From: Myxococcaceae bacterium
Lineage (GTDB): Bacteria > Myxococcota > Myxococcia > Myxococcales > Myxococcaceae
Reading direction: 5' to 3'
Assembly (NCBI GenBank): GCA_004173515.1
Contig: SECN01000051.1
Location: forward strand, 1-37,362
DNA length: 37,362 nt
Below are positions 32,519-37,362 of this stretch, piece after piece. Both the position numbers and the translations under genes were made by a program. How positions within the stretch are numbered: the stretch's first letter is position 1; each line of letters opens with the position of its first letter. The notes beneath the pieces were generated by a model, which did no database searches, was not told where the DNA came from, and was given only the letters and a program-made list of their open reading frames with translations.

Positions 32519-33990
32519 TGCCCCCCGAAGCGACGGCTCGCGATCATCGCCGCCACCGCGTGCGCGGTCGGCTCGCGATAGAGCGGGTACAGCCCTCCCA
32601 CGCGCGCCTCGGCCAGCCGCACGTTGAACCAGGCGGGGCCGCCCAGCCGCTCCTCGGCCTCCTGCGTGAGGCGCACCGGCCGGGCTCCCGGCGGGGGCGC
32701 GCCCAGGCCCACCAGCGGGTCGCACCGCTCCAGCAGCCGCTTCACGTTGCGCTCGCCCAGCCGGGCGTAGGTCATCGTCTCCACCTCCAGGCCCGGCACC
32801 AGCGCCTTCACCACGTGCACGGGGTGGCCCGGCGGCGACAGGTCCGCGACCAGGATGTCGAAGCCCGCCGCGTGGAGCTGGCGCACCACGTGCTCGCACC
32901 GCAGCGACGGGTCCTCCACCACGGGTGTTCGGGGCAGGTCCTCGAAGCGCACCTTGCGCCGCTGGGAGAGGATGCACGCGGTCTGCTCGCGCAGCGCCGC
33001 GGACGGCATCCGCGCCCACTCCAACATGCCGCGCATCGCGCGTGGCTCCTCCGCGTCCGGATCCACCTGCGGCAGGATGCGCTCCATGTATTGCTTGGAG
33101 GCGACGCGGGCCACCTCGCCCAGCGGACCGTGCGAGAAGGCCAGCCGCGCCCTCGAGCCCGCGAACTCCAGCAGCGCTTTTCGCAGCGCCCGGTCCCGGT
33201 CCGGGTCGACCGCCTCGCCGCAGCCCACCATCAGCAGCGGCTGGTCCCCCACCGACAGGTCGCGGCCCACCACGTACACATTCACGAGACCGAACTCGGT
33301 GCTCGCCAGCTTCGCCAGCACCTCCACGCCCGCGTGCTGGTAGCGCTCCAGCAGCGCCTTCACGTCCGCCGTCAGCTCCGCGCCCTCCAGGTCCAGCACC
33401 ACGCCCTGGTCCATGGCGCGGTACTGGAGCCCGTTGCCGTCGCGTTGCAGCAACTCCAGCAGGCCGTGCGCCAGCGCCTGCTGACGCGTCAGCCCCGCGC
33501 CCTGGCCGTTGGTGATGGGCGTGATGAGGGGCGAGCGGCCCTGCAACTGCGCGGGATAGATGGCGATGAACTCCTCCGGCACCAGCACCCGTTCGCCCGT
33601 GGACAGCCGCTTCACCTCCACCCAGACGAGCGGCATGTCGGGCCGGTACGGACTGCCGGCGGGCAGTCCCAGGGTGAGCGGATCCGCCACCGCGGTGGGG
33701 CCCCGTGCGCGCACCAGGGTCACGTAGCTGCCGTGCACGCGGGGCATGCGCTTCAGCGCGAGCTCGGCGAAGGTGTCCTCCGCGAGTTCGCCCAGGGCTC
33801 CGACGCGGGCCTCGTCCTCCGTGTGGCCGTAGCCGTTGCCGTGCGTCACGCCGTTGGGCCCATCGTTCATCCGCAGGTTGGAGATGGTCACCGGCACGCC
33901 CAGCCGGTCGATGGCGTCGATGCGGAACAGGTGCAGCTCGCCCGCGGGCAGGGCGTGGGAATAGGCATCCAGGGCTTGGGCGAGGCTCAT
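32515..33990 (-). CDS. YcaO-domain protein, copy 1
   Basis: 491 residues from the ATG at 33990 (MSLAQALDAY), with AGGAG about seven bases upstream. YcaO features: RIDAIDRLGVPVTISNLRM at the start, GALGELAED with the E-x2-E of the ATP site, NGQGAGLTRQQALAHGLL leading to ELLQRDGNG, then GCGEAVDPDRDRALRKALLE and SRAR. The canonical S-x3-E-x2-E-R motif has Gly for Ser and Asp for Arg. There is no Pro-rich PxPxP C-terminus, which marks thiazole/oxazole cyclodehydratases; it ends in ASRRFGG. YcaO enzymes activate backbone amides with ATP; substrate and product here are unknown. It follows copy 2 by 60 bases and its stop overlaps the TIM-barrel start. Confidence 0.88.
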   Translation of the reverse strand: MSLAQALDAYSHALPAGELHLFRIDAIDRLGVPVTISNLRMNDGPNGVTHGNGYGHTEDEARVGALGELAEDTFAELALKRMPRVHGSYVTLVRARGPTAVADPLTLGLPAGSPYRPDMPLVWVEVKRLSTGERVLVPEEFIAIYPAQLQGRSPLITPITNGQGAGLTRQQALAHGLLELLQRDGNGLQYRAMDQGVVLDLEGAELTADVKALLERYQHAGVEVLAKLASTEFGLVNVYVVGRDLSVGDQPLLMVGCGEAVDPDRDRALRKALLEFAGSRARLAFSHGPLGEVARVASKQYMERILPQVDPDAEEPRAMRGMLEWARMPSAALREQTACILSQRRKVRFEDLPRTPVVEDPSLRCEHVVRQLHAAGFDILVADLSPPGHPVHVVKALVPGLEVETMTYARLGERNVKRLLERCDPLVGLGAPPPGARPVRLTQEAEERLGGPAWFNVRLAEARVGGLYPLYREPTAHAVAAMIASRRFGGQ

Positions 33991-34050
33991 GACGGCTCCT
34001 TCAAGGACAACACACGAAAGGCGAAGCGGGGACGGCACACGTGACGGGGT

Positions 34051-35526
34051 TCACGCCCCGCCGAAGCGGCGGCTGGCGAGCAGCGCGGCCACCGCGTGGC
34101 GCTCCGGCTCGCGGTACAGCGGATACAGCCGCCCCACGCGCGCTTCGGCCAGGCGCACGTTGAACCAGGCAGGCCCGCCCAGCCGCTCCTCGGCCTCCGG
34201 CGTGAGGCGCACCGGTTGGGCTCCCGGCGGCGGTGCGCCCATGCCCACCAGCGGATCCCTGCGCTCCAGCAGCCGCGCCACGTTGCGCTCGCCCAGGCGA
34301 CCGTAGGACATCGTCTCCACCTCCAGCCCCGGCACCAGCACCTTCACCACGTGCACCGAGCGCCCGGCCGGGGACAGGTCCGCGACCAGGATGTCGAAGC
34401 CCGCCGCTTGCAACTGGCTCACCACGTGGTCGCAGCGCAGCGACGGGTCCTCCATCGCGGGGGCCCGGGGCAGGTCCCCGAAGCGCACCGTGCGCCGACG
34501 CATCAGCGTGCACGCGGTCAGCTCGCGCAGCGCCGCGGCCGGCATCCGCGCCCACTCCGCCATGGCTTGCAGCGCGCGCGACTCCTCCGTGCCCAGGTCC
34601 ACCAGGGGCACGAAGCGCTCCATGTATTCCTCCGTCGCGATGCGGGCCACCTCGCTCAGCGGGCCGTGCGAGAACGCCTTGCGCGAGCGGGCGCAGGCGT
34701 ACTCCAGCAGCGCCTTGCGCAGCGCCCGGTCCCGGTCCGGGTCCGCCGCCTCGCCGCAGGCGGTCACCATCAACGGCTGGTCCCCCACGGACAGGTCGCG
34801 GCCCACCACGTAGACATTCACGAGGCCGAAGTCCGTGCTCGCCAGCTTCGCCAGCACCTCCACGCCCGCGCGCTGGTAGCGCTCCAGCAGCGCCCGCACG
34901 TCCGGCGCCAGCTCCGCGTCCTCCAGGTCCAGCACCACGCCCTGGTCCATGGCGCGGTACTGGAGCCCGTTGCCGTCGCGCTGGAGCACCTCCAGCAGTC
35001 CGTGGACCAGCGCCTGCTGACGCGTCAGCCCCGCGCCCTGGCCGTTGGTGATGGGCGTGATGAGGGGCGCCTTGCCCTGCAACTGTCCTGGATGGATGGC
35101 GATGAACTCCTCCGGCACCAGCACCTTCTCCCCGGTGGAGAGCCGCCAGGCTTCCACCCAGACGAGCGGCATGTCGGGCCGGTACGGGCTGCCCGCAGGG
35201 AGCCCCAGCGTGAGCGGATCCGCCACCGCGGTGGGCCCCCGGTCGCGCACCAGCGCCGCGTAGCTGCCGTGCACGCGGGGCATGCGCAGCATCGCGTGCT
35301 CGGAGAAGGTCTCCTCCACGAGCTCGCCCAGCGCGCCCACGTGGGCCTCCTCCTCGGTCATGCCGTAGCCGTAGCAATGCGCCACCGCGCCGGGCTGGGG
35401 GCCCAGCCGCAGGCTCGCGGAGACCACCGGCACGTCCAGCCGGTCGATGGGGTCGATGCGGAAGGTCTGCAACGCCCCCGTGGCGACGGCGCGGAAATAG
35501 GCCTCCAGGGCCTGGGACACACTCAT
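34051..35526 (-). CDS. YcaO-domain protein, copy 2
   Basis: 491 residues from the ATG at 35526 (MSVSQALEAYFRA), with GGAGGAG upstream; the longer frame to 35628 covers the intergenic gap. Collinear with its neighbours over the full length with no indel against copy 1 over most of it. The ATP-site E-x2-E is in GALGELVEETF, the QRDGNG block in LLEVLQRDGNGLQYRAMDQG, and DPDRDRALRKALLE is kept. Its third block is the most divergent (YACARSRKAFS in place of FAGSRAR), and TACGEA replaces GCGEA. These changes, plus MEDPSLRC, suggest a distinct substrate or partner rather than simple redundancy. No PxPxP tail. Middle gene of the tandem array. Confidence 0.88.
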   Translation of the reverse strand: MSVSQALEAYFRAVATGALQTFRIDPIDRLDVPVVSASLRLGPQPGAVAHCYGYGMTEEEAHVGALGELVEETFSEHAMLRMPRVHGSYAALVRDRGPTAVADPLTLGLPAGSPYRPDMPLVWVEAWRLSTGEKVLVPEEFIAIHPGQLQGKAPLITPITNGQGAGLTRQQALVHGLLEVLQRDGNGLQYRAMDQGVVLDLEDAELAPDVRALLERYQRAGVEVLAKLASTDFGLVNVYVVGRDLSVGDQPLMVTACGEAADPDRDRALRKALLEYACARSRKAFSHGPLSEVARIATEEYMERFVPLVDLGTEESRALQAMAEWARMPAAALRELTACTLMRRRTVRFGDLPRAPAMEDPSLRCDHVVSQLQAAGFDILVADLSPAGRSVHVVKVLVPGLEVETMSYGRLGERNVARLLERRDPLVGMGAPPPGAQPVRLTPEAEERLGGPAWFNVRLAEARVGRLYPLYREPERHAVAALLASRRFGGA

Positions 35527-35624
35527 GACGGCTCCTCCAACAACGCAGCGGAACGGGTGTGCGGACGCGGGCCGTCCGGTGCGGGCGCGCGGGTGGCGCC
35601 GTGGGCGATGCGCGACGCCATGGC

Positions 35625-37103
35625 TCACGCTCCCCCGAAGCGGCGGCCGGCGAGCAGCGCCGCCACCGCGTGACGGTCCGGCTCGCGGTAGAGCGGATAC
35701 AGGCGCCCCACGCGTGCCTCCGCCAGCTTCACGTTGAACCAGGCGGGACCGCCCAGCCGCTCCTCGGCCTCCGGCGTGAGGCGCACCGGCTGCGCTCCCG
35801 GCGGGGGCGCGCCCAGGCCCACCAGCGGATCATGCCGCTCCAGCAGCCGCTTCACGTTGCGCTCGCCCAGCCGGGAGTAGGTCATCGTCTCCACCTCCAG
35901 GCCTGGCACCAGCACCTTCACCACGTGCACGGGGTGGCCCGGCGGTGACAGGTCCGCGACGAGGATGTCGAAGCCCGCCGCATGGAGCTGGCGCACCACG
36001 TGGTCGCACCGCTGCGATGGGTCCTCCATCCCCTGCACCCGGGGCAGGTCCTCGAAGCGCAGCGTGCGCCGGCGCATCAACGTGCACGCGGTCAGCTCGC
36101 GCAGCGCCGAGGCCGGCATCCGCGCCCACTCCGCCATGGCGTGCAGCGCGCGGGGTTCCTGGGACGCCACGTCCACCAGGGGCACGATGCGCTCCATGTA
36201 GTCGGCGGGCGCGACGCGGGCCACCTCGCTCAGCGGCCCGTGGAAGATGGCCTTGCGCGCCCGTGAGCCCGCGAACTCCAGCAGCGCCTTGCGCAGCGCC
36301 CGGTCCCGGTCCGGATCGACCGCCTCGCCACACCCCGTCACCAGCAGCGGCTGGTCGTCCCCCGCGGACAGGTCGCGGCCCACCACGTAGACATTCACGA
36401 GGCCGAAGTCCGTGCTCGCGAGCTTGACCATCACCTCCACGCCCGCGCGCCGGTAGCGCTCCAGCAGCGCCTTCACGTCCGGCGTCAGCTCCGCGCCCTC
36501 CAGGTCCAGCACCAGGCCCTGGTCCATGGCGCGGAACTGGAGGCCATTGCCATCCCGTTGCACCAGCTCCAGCAGGCTGTGCGCCAGCGCCTGCTTCTGC
36601 GTCAGCCCCGCGCCCCGGCCGTTGGTCAGGGTCTTGACGAGCGGGGTCTTGCCCCGCAGGTGCGCGGCCCGGACGCCGATGAACTCCTCCGGCACCAGCA
36701 CCGTCTCCCCGGTGGACAGCCGCTTCAACTCCACCCAGACGAGCGGCATGTCGGGCCGGTACGGGCTGCCCGCGGGCAGCCCCAGCGTGAGCGGATCCGC
36801 CACCGCCGCCTCTCCGAGCGCGGTCACCAGCTCCGCGTAGGTGGCGTGCATGCGCGGCATGCGGGGGATGGCCAGGTCCGCGCGGAGCTCCTCGGTGAGC
36901 TCGCCCAGGGCCCCGATGTGCGCCTCGTCCTCGGTGGCGCCGTAGCCGTTGGCGGAGAGCGCTTCACCAGGACGGTCTCCCAGCCGGAGGCTGGCGGAGA
37001 CCACCGGGACGCCCAGCCGGTCCAGCGGGTCGATGCGGAAGCGCATGGGCGCTCCCGAAGGCATGACGCGGGAATAGGCCTCCAGGGCCTCGGCCAGACT
37101 CAT
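35625..37103 (-). CDS. YcaO-domain protein, copy 3 (first of the tandem array)
   Basis: 492 residues from the ATG at 37103 (MSLAEALEAYSRVM), which overlaps the stop of the partial upstream gene (ATGA); GGAGGAGCTGTC precedes it. The frame runs on to 37310 only by reading inside that upstream gene. YcaO motifs: RIDPLDRLGVPVVSASLRL, GALGELTEEL (Glu68 and Glu71, with Glu where Arg is usual), LVQRDGNGLQFRAMDQG, GCGEAVDPDRDRALRKALLE and FAGSRARKA. One extra residue relative to the others falls in GRDLSAGDDQPLL. NGRGAGLTQKQ and LVKTLT differ from the ITPIT of the other two copies, so it is the outlier in the substrate-facing middle. Transcribed first and coupled to the unidentified gene. Confidence 0.88.
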   Translation of the reverse strand: MSLAEALEAYSRVMPSGAPMRFRIDPLDRLGVPVVSASLRLGDRPGEALSANGYGATEDEAHIGALGELTEELRADLAIPRMPRMHATYAELVTALGEAAVADPLTLGLPAGSPYRPDMPLVWVELKRLSTGETVLVPEEFIGVRAAHLRGKTPLVKTLTNGRGAGLTQKQALAHSLLELVQRDGNGLQFRAMDQGLVLDLEGAELTPDVKALLERYRRAGVEVMVKLASTDFGLVNVYVVGRDLSAGDDQPLLVTGCGEAVDPDRDRALRKALLEFAGSRARKAIFHGPLSEVARVAPADYMERIVPLVDVASQEPRALHAMAEWARMPASALRELTACTLMRRRTLRFEDLPRVQGMEDPSQRCDHVVRQLHAAGFDILVADLSPPGHPVHVVKVLVPGLEVETMTYSRLGERNVKRLLERHDPLVGLGAPPPGAQPVRLTPEAEERLGGPAWFNVKLAEARVGRLYPLYREPDRHAVAALLAGRRFGGA

Positions 37104-37362
37104 GACAGCTCCTCCAACGGAACGGGACGGGTGTGTGGCATGCCCGAGAGCAGCCGGTCGAACAGCGCGAGCGCGTGCTCGCGGGTGACGCCCCGGGCGA
37201 ACTCGAACGTGGTGAAGACGTTTTCGAACGGGAGCTGCTTGAGCACCGCGCGGTAGCGGCGCAGCTCGTCGTGGCTCAGCGGAATCGCGTAGTGGAAGCC
37301 CTTGTGACACGACAGCGCCGTGGGCTTGCCGCGCGCGTCCAGGTCCACCTTCAGCGCGTCCC
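37100..37362 (-). CDS. Unidentified protein, C-terminal 86 residues (gene continues past the window end)
   Basis: The frame is open to the edge of the window, beginning at the right edge as DALKVDLDARGKPTALSCHK, so the true start lies outside; an internal GTG at 37348 is not a convincing start. The visible part continues GFHYAIPLSHDELRRYRAVL, then KQLPFENVFTTFEFARGVTR, ending in a helix and PHTRPVPLEELS. I recognise no family. It is first in the visible operon and its stop overlaps the start of YcaO copy 3, so it is translationally coupled to it. A partner that presents substrate to the YcaO enzymes is a guess from position only. Confidence 0.55.
   Translation of the reverse strand, partial: DALKVDLDARGKPTALSCHKGFHYAIPLSHDELRRYRAVLKQLPFENVFTTFEFARGVTREHALALFDRLLSGMPHTRPVPLEELS

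Larger units (their letters stand above)
32515..37103 (-). repeat. Tandem triplication of a YcaO gene
   Basis: Three collinear, same-strand copies (32515-33990, 34051-35526, 35625-37103) share long nearly identical DNA runs, for example around the MPLVWVE, LVPEEF and VNVYVVGRDLS codons. They differ mainly at the N-terminal 50 residues, in the ITPIT/LVKTLT block and before the last third. Spacers are 60 and 98 bases. The high similarity implies recent duplication or gene conversion. Confidence 0.9.

Noticed and set aside
34096..35673. 525-codon plus-strand frame opposite YcaO copy 2
   Set aside because: Antisense of a clear YcaO gene; similar mirror frames recur in the other copies because the genes are duplicated.
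3280..37103. The two small peptides as substrates of the YcaO enzymes
   Set aside because: They are 26 kb apart on opposite strands with unrelated genes between, and the peptides already have their own exporter and protease; nothing in the sequence links them.

Overview
The window is very GC-rich and gene-dense and is almost certainly from a fruiting myxobacterium (Myxococcaceae: Myxococcus, Corallococcus or Pyxidicoccus type). The signs are a SitA-like swarming-inhibition toxin tail, lipoproteins with Asp-Ala-Gly (TDAG) linkers, lamin-tail and putative-Ig surface proteins, an M64 peptidase, a PEGA protein, and strong GC3 bias. No rRNA, tRNA, CRISPR array or insertion sequence was seen. The only gene-free stretch over 300 bases is 12262-12584, and it holds nothing recognisable.

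Layout. (1) 1-928: the tail of a SitA-like polymorphic toxin overlaps its presumed immunity gene. (2) 968-3070: a small zincin plus lipoprotein pair on the minus strand, then a TDAG-linker lipoprotein. (3) 3280-9600, plus strand: two paralogous 72 and 69 residue peptides, a 995-residue GH57-DUF1611 fusion, an ABC exporter lacking a peptidase domain, a 96-residue one-helix protein resembling the start of a membrane-fusion protein, and a minimal S8 protease. This reads as an undescribed RiPP-like or secreted-peptide locus. (4) 9616-22519: mostly cell-envelope and secreted proteins (carboxypeptidase-regulatory repeats, a secreted EEP nuclease with lamin-tail domain, a lamin-tail lipoprotein, an M64 peptidase, a PEGA protein) and a short-chain dehydrogenase. 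(5) 22605-29260, plus strand: a diacylglycerol-kinase-like protein, then an NrtR-type Nudix/winged-helix regulator, then an operon of PP2C phosphatase, Ser/Thr-type kinase with zinc ribbon, enlarged nicotinamidase and vWA protein. Matching palindromes lie upstream of both the regulator and the operon, suggesting one NAD-linked phospho-signalling regulon. The regulator gene carries a 53-bp tandem duplication that changes its C-terminus. (6) 29262-37362, minus strand: a small lipoprotein, then a biosynthetic operon. In transcription order it is an unidentified partial gene, three tandem YcaO paralogs, a xylose-isomerase-like TIM barrel, a GT4 glycosyltransferase and a PIG-L deacetylase. Most junctions are ATGA start-stop overlaps.

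The best candidates for something new are the peptide/GH57-DUF1611/ABC/S8 locus, the NrtR-controlled PP2C-kinase-nicotinamidase-vWA system, and the triple-YcaO aminosugar-type operon. Assignments rest on motifs read by eye. No database search or structure prediction was run.
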